64,000 nt of DNA from Heliopora coerulea (Eukaryota; Cnidaria; Anthozoa; Scleralcyonacea; Helioporidae), in the NCBI GenBank assembly GCA_030142905.1, contig JASJOG010000068.1, positions 1,456,001 to 1,520,000 of the forward strand, written 5' to 3'. The notes beneath the pieces were generated by a model, which worked only from the letters and a program-made list of their open reading frames with translations, was not told where the DNA came from and searched no databases. A program made the translations under genes and the position numbers. This document shows, one piece after another, positions 47,367-58,455 of this stretch; the first letter of the stretch is position 1, and the number at the start of each line of letters is the position of its first letter.

Positions 47367-47642
47367 AAAGTGCCTTTATTTATACAAGATAACCCTATCA
47401 GCTACCTGAGCTTTTCTCCCCAGAGGGCCAGTAAGGACCACCCCTCATGGGTCCAGTGTTACTACAGGAGGAAACCGGAGTACCCGGAGAAAACCTGCGA
47501 TGTTTGGTAGAGACAAACTGGACAATACTCTTCTCACATGTGACTAAGGTAATTTTAATCAGATAACTGCATGGACCTGGACTCGAACCCTAGTCACAGT
47601 GGTGAGAGACAGGTGCACTACCACTGTGCCACCAGCACCCCC
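47367..47642 (-). repeat. tRNA-derived SINE
   Basis: On the minus strand the element begins GGGGTGCTGGTGGCACAGTG, with A box TGGCACAGTGG and, about 35 bases later, B box GGTTCGAGTCC, the RNA polymerase III promoter layout of tRNA-derived SINEs. The body holds GGTTTTCTCCGGGTACTCC and the 3' end reads toward AATAAAGGCACTTTAC. It sits directly before the orphan ART exons. Confidence 0.7.
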
Positions 47643-47773
47643 ATTGTTACTGTATGTTGATTCTTCTGCCAGAATACCCGCTTTGGCAGCTTTAAATTAA
47701 AACAGGATACAATAAATTGCAGTGCAAAGGAATACAATGGAAAGCAATACCACAATACAATAAAGTGCAATAC

Positions 47774-48866
47774 TGGGACACAATCACCGGGATAAGTCGT
47801 CTACCTTGTTTCGTTATCACAGTCCTCCGCAGAGTACCAACAAGTCTTGAACCATTTCACTTCAAAAGGTGGACAAACCAATCAAATAATAAAGATTAAG
47901 AGAATCGAGAATCCTGGTTTGTATAAAGCTTATCTTGTGAAGAAAGAATCAATGAACGGAGCCGACAACGAAAAGCAGTTGTTTCATGGTACCAGTTCAA
48001 ACAACACTCGGTCCATAAATGCAAATAACGTCAGCCGAAGTTTTGCAGGAATCAACGGTGAGATCTTGTTTCATTACATCACTTGCGCATCAGCGACATC
48101 GCTAGACATTTCTAACTGGAGGACATACCACCCAATGGGAAGAATTTCCGCGGCATCAAGATTTGGATACGATTTAAAAACTAGGAACCGCCATGCTTGC
48201 AATCCAACGTACAATTGTTGATTTACCCTATATGAAGATATTCAGTGTACAGTATAATTTGTTCTAGTATAACTTGAAATAATGTGGCGCACTGGTTTCG
48301 GTCGACTGGAGTCCATAATAATTTTTAAAAATCCCAAATCTCATTTGGTGTGCACATCGGGGGCCGTATAAGATTTTTGGGAGGGCACGTGCCACTGAAT
48401 GCCCCCCCCCCCCCCACTTAGCGACGCCACAAGTGCCCACTGCTCTTGCAGTCAATAAAAAAAATTATGGTAATGTCCACTTGTCCCATTTACTGGAATA
48501 GTCTTTGCAGAGTAGAGCCAGAAAAATTGCGATTTTCGCCCTCCACTGACTTTCTCAACAAATTAGTATTTTAGACTTTTAGGTGTAAGGTATGGAAATG
48601 GTGTATATTTTGCTCGAGATGCTTCGTACTCCCTCAGATATGCCCAACCTGGTTCTTCAGGCTACCGTCAAATGTATGTGGCAAGAGTACTAGTCGGAAG
48701 GTGTACTACTAGTGCACCAAGAATGAAAGCACCTCCTTCGAGAAATGATCCAACCAATCCTGGACTATTGTATGACTCTGGTGTGAATAAAGTTCACAAC
48801 CCGACCATCTTCGTCATATTCGTCGACCACCAGTGTTACCCTGAGTACCAAATTACATTTAGGTAG
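47774..48866 (+). pseudogene. orphan pair of PARP ART exons (copy G)
   Basis: 47774-48057 matches ART exon 8 of gene B from about its tenth codon (VSLSQSSAEYQQVLNHFTSK ... LFHGTSSNN), with small deletions that shift the frame at the start and no acceptor. 48583-48866 is a full-length, open final exon (VRYGNGVYFARDASYS ... CYPEYQITFR). Its acceptor and the donor at 48057 are intact. No upstream WWE, macro or RRM exon precedes it; a SINE lies immediately upstream. The intron and 3' flank also match gene B. This is a 3' partial duplication, probably not expressed as a protein. Confidence 0.7.
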
Positions 48867-50100
48867 AAAGCAACAAATTGACCCGTGCAAGCGATAACTT
48901 TGTATAAAACTATGTAGCTGAGAAGTCAGGCGAAAATGTCAAGCAAATGGGAAAAGATGACGTTTTACTTTACGACGACTTTTCGATCAGATTGGTTGTG
49001 CTTTTGCACCCAACTTCAATAACTTTTGCCAGGCGGTGTCGCATTTTTGAATAGTTAAATCTTCAGATTTGGTGAAAATTAGGGTGCGTGGTGATTATCG
49101 TGTAACGTTCAAAGAAATGAATGAACTAGGCCGTAACTATTAAAAAAAGATCAATTCTCCCTTGTGGCCCTCGAACAATAAAGATAGTATTTGCATGGTA
49201 CGAAATATTAAACAGTAACAAATTTTATTTTAGAAATTATTGCGAAAGAAAGCGGTGGAGCTTATGGACTGTTTATAGAAATTTTTGAAGACCACATCTT
49301 TCATTGATTGAACAGATTCTCATTTTTGAAAGGATCTTTAAGAGAGTTAATCATATCTAATAATGATGAGCATGCACATTATTAATTTGACCCCTGAGAA
49401 TCCGGAAGTGATGGTTTGTTGAACTTCCCAGAAGTTAGGGTGGTTTCTTGGATCAACAAAAGAAAACTAGTTCACTTAAGCTGTCATTTATGACAACCAC
49501 ATGACCTTTTGATAGTATTCAAACGTTTTCAAATAACAGATCTCAGAACTTTTTCTTTGGCCTTGTGTGCTGTTTGAAGTGTTAAGTTTTTAAGGTAAGA
49601 TAACCTGCCTGAGCATTTCTTGTATGTGGTTAATTAATGTTCACCAGCAAAGTAAAATATGAAGTTAGGGAGGTGTCGGATAAGGTAACATTCTCCTTCT
49701 ACTCTATCTAGTAAACTTACAAACCTGCTTAATCGTAGTCGGTATGACGTTATTAAGGAAAGTATAAGGCATTCGGTACCTACATTCCAAACGTTTTGAT
49801 CTTATGAAATGTGACGGAATTTAACATCCTCGGTTCAAAAATTTTCGATGGACATCACTTTATTCTACACGTCCAAATACTGTTTTGTTGTATGTAAGGT
49901 TGAATGGAAATTATTAAGTATTTGAAATAAAGGCGAAGGTTGTAAGAAGGATCAAGGAAAGAGCGGAGGTGACGGACAGGTTATACATAATGGATCTGGG
50001 TAGTGAGATCACGGAGACTGCGGAAATCGGGAACTTTACCCTTCTCGCCTCAAACCGGAAATGTGTTGTACGAAAGAACGTAGAAACAAAATATGAAGAA
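48867..50100. other. intergenic; left part is duplicated gene B 3' flank
   Basis: 48867-49040 matches the sequence after the gene B stop (32604-32780; GTCAAGCAAATGGGAAAAGA). The remainder shows no coding signature. Confidence 0.4.
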
Positions 50101-50220
50101 AACATAAAAGAAATTGGTTCCTAATTAGTATGCTACATCATATACAGAATACTAATCAGAATTATGAACTCTTCCTTTCAAAATAGCTGGTAAATATGGC
50201 CATTTAAATCTATTTGTATT

Positions 50221-50312
50221 TTAACCCTTTGCCTGTCCCGTGCATCACATATGACACACACTGGACGTCTGAGCGATGACATCAAACAATGGCTAGACAG
50301 GCAAAGGGTTAA
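50221..50312 (+). repeat. piggyBac-like MITE, forward copy
   Basis: The 92-base element is bounded by TTAA with ends TTAACCCTTTGCCTGTC and its complement. The interior reads CACATATGACACAC...TCTGAGCGATGACATC. It pairs in inverted orientation with 50387-50476. Confidence 0.65.
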
Positions 50313-50386
50313 AAGTCGAAATATTACAGTCTCGTACACGAAGAAGAAATAATAAAGCCCAACAAAAAACACACAAAATAGGCATG

Positions 50387-50476
50387 TTAACCCTTTGCCT
50401 GTCTAGCCTTTGTTTGATGTTATCGCTCAGACGTCCAGTGTGTCATATGTGATGCACGGGACAGGTAAAAGGTTAA
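50387..50476 (-). repeat. piggyBac-like MITE, inverted copy
   Basis: Same element as 50221-50312 in the opposite orientation, 90 bases, TTAA-bounded. The two copies 75 bases apart can form one long hairpin. Confidence 0.65.
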
Positions 50477-50590
50477 GAAATGTATTCGCGTCCGAACTGT
50501 AAGGGATTTACAATGGCTTGCCTTGTAAATCTCATGTAGTTCAGCCGTTCACACTGTATTATTACTTACAGTCGAAGAATTAGTTTCAAA

Positions 50591-51107
50591 ATTGTAGAAA
50601 ATTTGATGACTGTTCTGGGTTTCTCGTTGTAGTTTTATTCGAAACTGGCAGGATAGATGTAGTCAATGTTGAAGAAAGGTTACGCTTCATAGTATCCATT
50701 AAATTATTACAAGCAATGTGTCAATTATAAAATGAGCTCAATAGTTGTACAAGAGGATAGTTTATTACGGTGGAATGGTATAAACTACAGACACTACCTT
50801 TAACTTAAACGAAATTTTTTTTAACAGACTTCCCGATTTACTCACTCATACTTTTTATATTCTGGGACGGACCATCACTGTAAACAAAGAAATATACAAG
50901 TTAATGAAAAAACTAAATAGGTGAGTAAGTAAATAACTAAGCGTCTTAGAAAATGATTGAGTAAATAATATATTCCGTAAATTGTTAATAAATCAATAAG
51001 TAAACTTAATCTAGATCAAGTTAGCAATTATAAATCGTAACCTGCTTAGTATGATTTAAATATATTATATCCATGGCTGTACAGCCCAACTTTATAGCAG
51101 TCGCTTT
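50591..51107. other. 5' flank of gene D
   Basis: I could not find the TTTCNNTTTC-plus-ATTGG promoter block of A2, B and C here, nor the conserved 5'-UTR exon donor. This fits a disabled gene. Confidence 0.35.
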
Positions 51108-54100
51108 ATGATGAACGAAGATCCAATTATCACTGAGGAGAAGATGGATCGTCTCAGCGGTATCTTTTCTGATCTGTCGCCATCAGTAATCAGAAACGTC
51201 CTTCATCATCCTGATGTTGCTGGAAACATAGAGTTGGCAGGCCAAAAGCTAGCGGAACTTATGGAAGCAAATGATAGAGAGGGTGGCTTTGTCAACGACA
51301 ATAACGAGCCAAATGGGACTAAAATTGACTGGGAAAGAAAAGACTGCAGTGTCGACGAATGTTGTTTTAAAATGGGTAATTAAATCAATTCATTTTTTCC
51401 TTACGGTAATGAAGCTATCTCAAAATTCGAGATTGACACTGCTGAATACCCCTCTATTTTTTGAGGGCGCTGCATATTGGTCCCTCTCATGTCTTGAGAG
51501 TGGTAGGAGGGGGGAAACAGATACTGGTCTCGTTTTGCTGTCCGATATTTGATATACGAAATACTGGAACTTTATTTTTTTATGCAGCCAAAATCCTGTT
51601 TTCAACCCGATAAAACATTAATTCTCTTTCATTGGACATTACTTAGTGACCAATTCACCACCTTCCGCTCACGCAAAGCTTTCCTATTCCTGCACACTCT
51701 GCTTTTACACCAGCCTTACCTGTACTGAAACAACGCGGATGGGATGACTTTGCTGTAGAGTGTAGACATTGCACTATTTTAATCAGTTTTAGTAACCAGG
51801 GAAACCCGACATAAAGATACGATCTATATAGCGCTCCCTCTCGTTTTAATTTAACTTAAGAATAAATTCTGCTGACATTTATCCGTTTCCGATGTTCTTT
51901 TAAACGGGCATCATTAAATTTGGTACGGTAACAGAAAATCAGGCGTTTTTTGTTGTGCTAATGGTGCTCCATTACCATAATCCTGATCCAAGCCAGCTCC
52001 CGGCACATTTCGTTTTAAGTCGCCCGCGAGTAATACAAGGAAGAACAAGTTATTTTATTTGATATATGCTGTACTATTATTATACGCTAATGTGCCCATG
52101 GATATATTACAGGTGCAACAGGAGTTAATTATGACGCTGAAGAGGAGAGCAGAGCTTACAATGTAAAGGGAAATTGGGATGCATGTTTTGAAGAAGAAAA
52201 GGAACAATCGAAGCAAGTGCCGCCAACGAAGGACGAAGAGACAATTGTGCTGGATGAAAACAAACATCTGCTTTCATCGATTAAGTTAACGGCGATTAAA
52301 CTGGGAGCAAACTGTCGTGATGGGGTTGTTATTACCCAAAATTTGAAGACCAAACATCCAAATTCGGAACAAGAGGAAATGAAGTCTTATCATAGTAAAC
52401 ATGAATGCACTCGGACAGACATTGAAGAAGAAAGCATTAGTGGTCAAACCATGTTACATCGTGTTAGGCCTCTGGGTGAACAGCCGAAATCCGAGATACA
52501 AAATGAAGAAAGAAATGAAGAAAGCCAACTCTGGATTTGTTAAAAAATGGGCCAACAGTTGTCAAGTTGTCATGGTTGAGTTTTTAAATCGGTTTGAGAA
52601 ATTCTTTGTTCCCCTGGGGGAATCAGTGCAAGGTGCCATAAGTGCAGCGTTGCCACGGTTGGCGGAAATGATATCTCCAGAAAAAGCACTTCTGAAGCAT
52701 GTTCATGGTAAGAGGAAACCTGGGGTGGTTTGCTTAGAAGAGGATCGCGAAAACGTATCGCAGTCAGTAAATGAGTTCCTGGAAATTATCAAGAAGGAAG
52801 AAATTCGTAAAAGGTTCAAGAAGGAGACGGTAACAGGTATTAGTCAGCATCGGTTGCAGCTCTTGGAGAAAATTGGTTTTGTTGAAAAGTTGAAAGACAA
52901 ATATTCGGACGTTGAGGTGATACTGGATTTGGAGAAGAGAGAATTCTATTTCGAGGGACCTCATGAGCAATTCACAGACGCGAAGATCACATATCTTGAT
53001 ACCATGAAAGCGATCAGTGAACAAACATTGGGTTTGCCGTCATGCATTCTGGTAGATATTATCGCCAGCGAACCGGGAAAGACATACATTCGAGAGAGAC
53101 TTGCTCTAGAGGAGATAGACGTGATTGTTCTTCCACAAGACGGCAACACCTTGAAAATTGTCGCTAAAAATTCTATAGAGTATGGAAGAGCAAGAGATTG
53201 TATCTGTGATTTAATGTGCCAGATAAACATCCCGTTCCCACGAGGGCATGAATTTATTTTTACGAAGGAAAGATGGAAACAACTTTCCAAACAACTGAAA
53301 AGCCAGCAGCTTATAAATTTAAACATCAATCTCACTCGAAGTTCGATTGTCTTACACGGTGTTGCTGATATTGCCTATGAGTCAAAGAAGAAAATATCCG
53401 AATACGTGGAATCTCAAATAATTAAAGAAAAAAAGCTGGAGGTTTCCCAAGGTGTGGCGCGTTTTCTGGGTCAGCATTTATCCGATGAGGTAGAGAATAT
53501 AAAACGTCAATTGAAGGACGACCAAGTGTCAGTAGAGATAAACAAAGCCCCAGGCGTTATATTGCTGAAAGGAACAGAAGGTGGTCTCAAGGAGTGTACA
53601 AGGGATATCACTAGACTCTGCCGGTTAGTCACCGTAAACAAAACAGAATTCTTCTTTCCTGGGTCGAGCCAATTATTTTTTCATGATAGAGGGAAACGTT
53701 ACATGAAGTTAATCGAAGCAGAGGAAAGGGTGATCATAGTCATGACAAAAGAATCAAAAAAGGGTATGAAAGAAACATTAGGGAGAGATGCAGAATCCTT
53801 TCGCAAGGAATTAGAAAGGGAAAAGGAGAAGAAAATGCCTTTTTGGGGGGGATCATCGCCAGTCAGTAATCCATTCTAAAACGATGGGATCTACGTACGA
53901 CTAGTGTAATTTTTCAACAAAGGAATGTATCATAGTTTCTTGGAAATACGGCAACATAGCTGATGAAACGGTAAGTGCTTAGGGTAGGGAAGCTAAAACC
54001 ATAGCATTACAATTTCATATGCCTCACATGCTATATTTTAGGTGCAGTCAGAATCTAATCTAAATATTTAAGACCAGAAAATTGTTCACTCGCGTTCCTA

Positions 54101-56314
54101 CATACAGCCCTCTTCACCCTTCAAACATTTTGGAGAGACCTCAGGGAAATATTCTTCCTCTGGGACCTCTTACTAGTTGATATTGGTCTGATCGGGAGGA
54201 GCCGAAAGTTGGTGAAATTTTTTCAAGGGTCTGGGTTTTCCAGGAAAATTTCGAAAACCAAACTTCCTAAAATGTATCTGAAATCAACATAAAATTGATT
54301 TTTGCATGTTGCACTCAGTTAAAAATTAGCACGTAATCATAACGTCAGAATAACGTGTCAGACACCCTCTGTGGCATGTATCGAGGGCCTGGTGACTAAC
54401 GTCTCAGACTGCGCAGAAGAACTGCTTCGTTTGATAAACAAGTACGTCGACGAAGAACAAAAGAAACATGAACGTGAGTAAATGTCAAAGAATGTGAAGT
54501 GGTATGATTTTAAAGGATATGTTATTTTGCTGTGTTTGATTATGCTTTGTTTCTTCACATCTACGGAATAATTTCCTTGCATGGTGTTACCCGATTTTTT
54601 ATAGTATAGTTGAATACATGAACAAGAAAACTGAATTTGACTTCTCTTCCTTGTATATAGACATCTCTTTGCCAACGCATTGGGATCCACAGCCACCAGG
54701 CCAAGTGGTTTACCTCGTTCCATTATCACTTTCATCATCAGAGTACCAACAAGTGCTCAACCTTTTTACTTCAAAAGGAGGAAGAAGCAAACAAATAGTA
54801 AAGATTGAGAGAATTCAGAACCCTGGTTTATATAAAGCTTATCTTGTGAAGAAACAGTCGATGAACGGAGCCGACAATGAAAAGCAGTTGTTTCATGGAA
54901 CAAATTCAAACAACACACAGTCGATAAATGCAAATAACTTCAGCCGAAGTTTTGCAGGAATCAACGGTGAGATCTTGGTTACTAGCATAACTTGCGAGTT
55001 CTTAACGATCATTAGTAACTGAAAAATGATCAAATAAAACAATAAAATGCAAAAACAGCTTACATTTAGTTGCTGTAAAAATATTTAACCTTTTCACAGT
55101 GTCCGTTTTTATTTCAACCTTCGATACCAGAAAAACCTTAATTTGATCATAATCAAGTATTTTAGTTCGCCTGCAAGTTTGTTTTTACAGACTTTGAGAT
55201 AGTTACTTGACAACCCACTGGCTAGTTTGATGCCTGCAGGCAGTTTTAGTGCCACACGTCTACACCTGACTTAATGGAGCAACGCAGGAGCTTCCTCTTA
55301 AATGTCCATGACATCAAGGCTTTTCCAGGCTTGTCTTGACTGTTCGGGAAGCGACTCTGGTAGTACCATTTGGGTAGTAAAGCGCACTCTACCGAGGTTC
55401 AGCATCTTCTCCTTACTCTGGCTACTTGAGTCCCCTCGCGAGGCAACACCTCGCGTGGTTCTCCTCAAGTACAGGCGTTCTCTGCAATTTATGTTGACGA
55501 CGTTGTCCTCCCCGAGTTACTCGAGAATCCCTGTGCAGTAGCGGCGTGGTCCACCGGGACTCCAGAGCATTTCCCGATGGACCCCAAGAATTTGTAGTGT
55601 GTGGGTCCCTTGCAGGCAGATGGTCCTTGTGTAAAGCGTTATACTGGGTACAAAAGCAGTATAAACGTAACATTCTAGGTAGAGTTCTAAAATTTAAAAC
55701 TCTCGTTGGCCCTGTAGGGAGTCACTTTTAATCGTTTATAATTTATTATTGACGCCTGTCATTATAGACACATTTCATATCAGTTGTTTCTTCTAAGTTT
55801 TTATATTGACGAATTTAAGATTTTCACATCTACTATTCACATTGTATTTTCATTGGCAGCAGTCTCCTTACCCCACCTTACAACCTTGCTAAAAGAGGGC
55901 ACTTAGCATATCATTTTTTGGCCCCTATTTGAGAGTCACGCCTCCACTGACCCTGTGCAGAAAAGAGGACCTTGCAATTGTTGTCCTATATTCTGATTTA
56001 CTCAACAAGGTGTTATTGCCGTTTTAGGCATTGCCTTTGGAAATGGTGTGTATTTCGCTCGAGATGCCTCGTACTCCCTCAGATATGCCCAACCTGGTTC
56101 TTCAGGCTACCGTCAAATGTATGTGGCAAGAGTACTAGTTGGAAGGTGTACTAATGGTGCCAAAGGGATGAAAGCGCCTCCTTCGAGAAATGATCCAACC
56201 AATCCGGGAGTGTTGTATGACTCTCTTGTAGATAATGTTCACAACCCGTCCATCTTTGTCATATTCATCGACCACCAATGCTATCCTGAGTATGTCATTA
56301 CATTTAGAGATTAA
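51108..56314 (+). pseudogene. decayed PARP14-like gene with open ART exons (gene D)
   Basis: Exon 1 (51108-51375) encodes the CUE/UBA-like helices (LSGIFSDLSPSVIRNVL) but no acidic repeats. Exon 2 starts at 52113 and closes at a TGA (52541-52543). The KH-like array then follows in another frame (about 52515-53879, KKANSGFVKKWANS onward), so RRM1, RRM2 and the start of the array are deleted out of frame. A further frameshift and a TAG (YD-stop-CNF at about 53896) break its end; a donor is still visible at 53970/53971. The macrodomains are missing. 54350-54535 is a relic of the KH-like/WWE exon (IEGLVTNVSDCAEELLRLIN, then a stop). ART exons 54661-54966 and 56028-56314 are intact and close to those of gene B (LFHGTNSNN; FGNGVYFARDASYS; EYVITFRD). 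A short ART-only transcript is conceivable; the full gene is not functional. Confidence 0.7.
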
Positions 56315-57913
56315 AATGTAAGTTAGATTAGAAGAGTGTTATTAAGGAAAACTGTGTAAGTCGCTTTATTGACGAGGTTCACTGAAATTTGACTAGGAAT
56401 TTTTAAAATGCATGTTAGATTAGGAATTTTTATCCAGGCCTTACGACATTATAGATACTAAATTTTAATATTAAAAATCGAATATACGAAATATATTAAT
56501 CTGTTGGTTATGACCTTTCGAAAACCGATGCATAATTTTTCTACTAAATAGCCAAAACATTTATAAGAAAAAAGTTACATGACCGTTGAATTGTTGGCAG
56601 TGAATCACTGCATAAAGGCTCTTTAACACACGCGATTATGTAGGTTAAGATTGTCATCCTGGTATACGCAATCAACCCATGACAGTCTATGCAGAAGTCA
56701 TTCGCTTATGATTCACTCCAGTTTGTCCTCGATGCTCCTGTCAGTTTAATAAGTACGTCAAGATACCACTCGCGAGGCATAAAATTGCAAATATAAACGG
56801 GCCTTAACAACGAGCTTGTGGCAACCTTAACTCACGGTTCCAACATTTGTAATGAAATTCGTCCGCTAAATTTTTGCGCTTCGGAATAGAATAAAGGGGA
56901 GTAAAAAACTTCGAGGTTTGTTCCAAGACCATAAAAATGCTACGTGTCAATAAGTAGAATCGACCTGAGGTCGGCCTGAGCCAATTTCATGCATAGTGTA
57001 TCTCATATTTCAGTACTTTCATCATGTTGAATGAAAACTACATGTTTTTCCACGAAGTCATGATGCAGTGTGACGTCAAAGTTATAGTATCTGCAATTCA
57101 AACCAATCTTAATACAAAAACAAATTGAACTATGGAAAAGCTATAAACGTCAATTCTCATCATTTTGAAAATCCATTAAAATAAGATTTACTTCGTACTT
57201 ATGTTCTTACCTCATACGCACATTCAGGACGATTATGAAAACAAGTTAACCAAACAATATGTATCGAAACAGGCAACGCGGATCTTCAAATTTAAATTGC
57301 TGTTACTCATCAACGCTATTTTTATGCAAACCCCTTGAACAGTTCGAAGTAATGATACTTGTAAATTACTTTTCTGGTTTACGAACTAGAAACTTAGTAA
57401 ACCCAGTTCCGATGGTTAATGATGCAATCAAAGATCGTCAAGATAAAACAATCCCCTGCGACCGCACCCATTCCGACCACAATCCATTGCGACCACAACA
57501 ATCCCCTGCAACCACACCCCCATTCTCCAACCACTGAACTAACCAAAAATATATAAATTTTTCGTATCAGTTCTGATAGGTCAATATGGGTCATTTGTAA
57601 ATACCAGAAAGTTACCAAAGTAAATTGGATGAGTAAAGTTACGGTGGGATTACCCTCTCAAAACTGATCAGTAAATACAATCAACATTGTTGAACGAGCA
57701 TTAGTTAGCCAATGCCATAGAGCAATATTGGAACGTTTAGAGGGGCCTTTAAGCCTTTCATGCATACTGTTGTCGTGCAACAACAACTTACAATAATAGA
57801 ACAAATGAAATGACAAAGGAAAAAATGAAAGAGAACAAAGAACAAAAGGAAAAAGTAATTCATGCACGGAAGGCTCTAGGGGTTCTTTAATGATATATAT
57901 CAATCCACTCTTT
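56315..57913. other. intergenic, no gene recognised
   Basis: No coding signature. Around 57440-57530 there is a cytosine-rich run of imperfect CGACCACA/CAACCACA repeats. Confidence 0.35.
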
Positions 57914-58033
57914 GGCCCAGTTCAAGCGTCGAACTTTTCATGTGCCGAATCAAATGCAAACCAGTTTGAATAAAGGACTTTGCTAATTATAATTGGATTC
58001 GACACACGAAAAGTTCGACGTTTGATCTGGGCC
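57914..58033. repeat. 120-base fold-back MITE
   Basis: The ends GGCCCAGTTCAAGCGTCGAA and, reversed, GGCCCAGATCAAACGTCGAA continue as inverted repeats through CTTTTC(A/G)TGTG. No ORF. Confidence 0.65.
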
Positions 58034-58067
58034 TTACTTATACCTATGTACATTGCACATTTTGGAC

Positions 58068-58455
58068 TACCGTATTTAATCGAATAAGTGCCACGACACT
58101 TATTAAATTGTACAACTTTTTGATGCGGCGCTTATTAAAACTAATTGAAAGAAACGAATCTGGATAATACATAACTACTTTTTATTTCTACGAGACTGAA
58201 ACAACCAGAACAAAAAAAAAGAAACGCACCATAAAGTATCGTCACTATTAAAATGACGCTATCTTATCCACGATCGGATTTAAATCTGGTCGAGGTCAAG
58301 CACCTGCATTGCGGGACTAGCTTCTTCAACATCATTGTAAATAAATGCCGCATTCTTCTTCAACGTGACGCTTATTCGAGGGTGGGGCATATTTTAATTT
58401 AGGTCTCATGTGTGACACTTATTCGGGGGCGGTGCTCACTCGAGTAAATACGGTA
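58068..58455. repeat. TACCGTATTTA-type MITE
   Basis: The 388-base element has ends TACCGTATTTAATCGAATAAG and, reversed, TACCGTATTTACTCGAGTGAG. Several internal CACTTATTCG/CGCTTATTCG motifs form further palindromes. The TA at both ends suggests a Tc1/mariner-type origin, which is unproven. Confidence 0.6.

Larger units (their letters stand above)
50101..50590. repeat. interspersed repeat, copy 2, with nested MITEs
   Basis: Same family as 1381-1650: CTAATTAG-type left palindrome, TATGGCCATTTAAAT, and a right stem-loop around GGGATTTACAATGG. Two TTAA-bounded elements have been inserted into it, so it is older than they are. Confidence 0.55.

Noticed and set aside
48402..48418. Run of cytosines, considered as a structural or assembly boundary signal
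   Set aside because: A simple homopolymer in an intron-like stretch between two ART exons; it may be an assembly error but supports no feature.
57259..57537. 92-codon frame with a proline/histidine-rich tail
   Set aside because: The tail comes from a low-complexity CCACA-type run; no family match or splice context.
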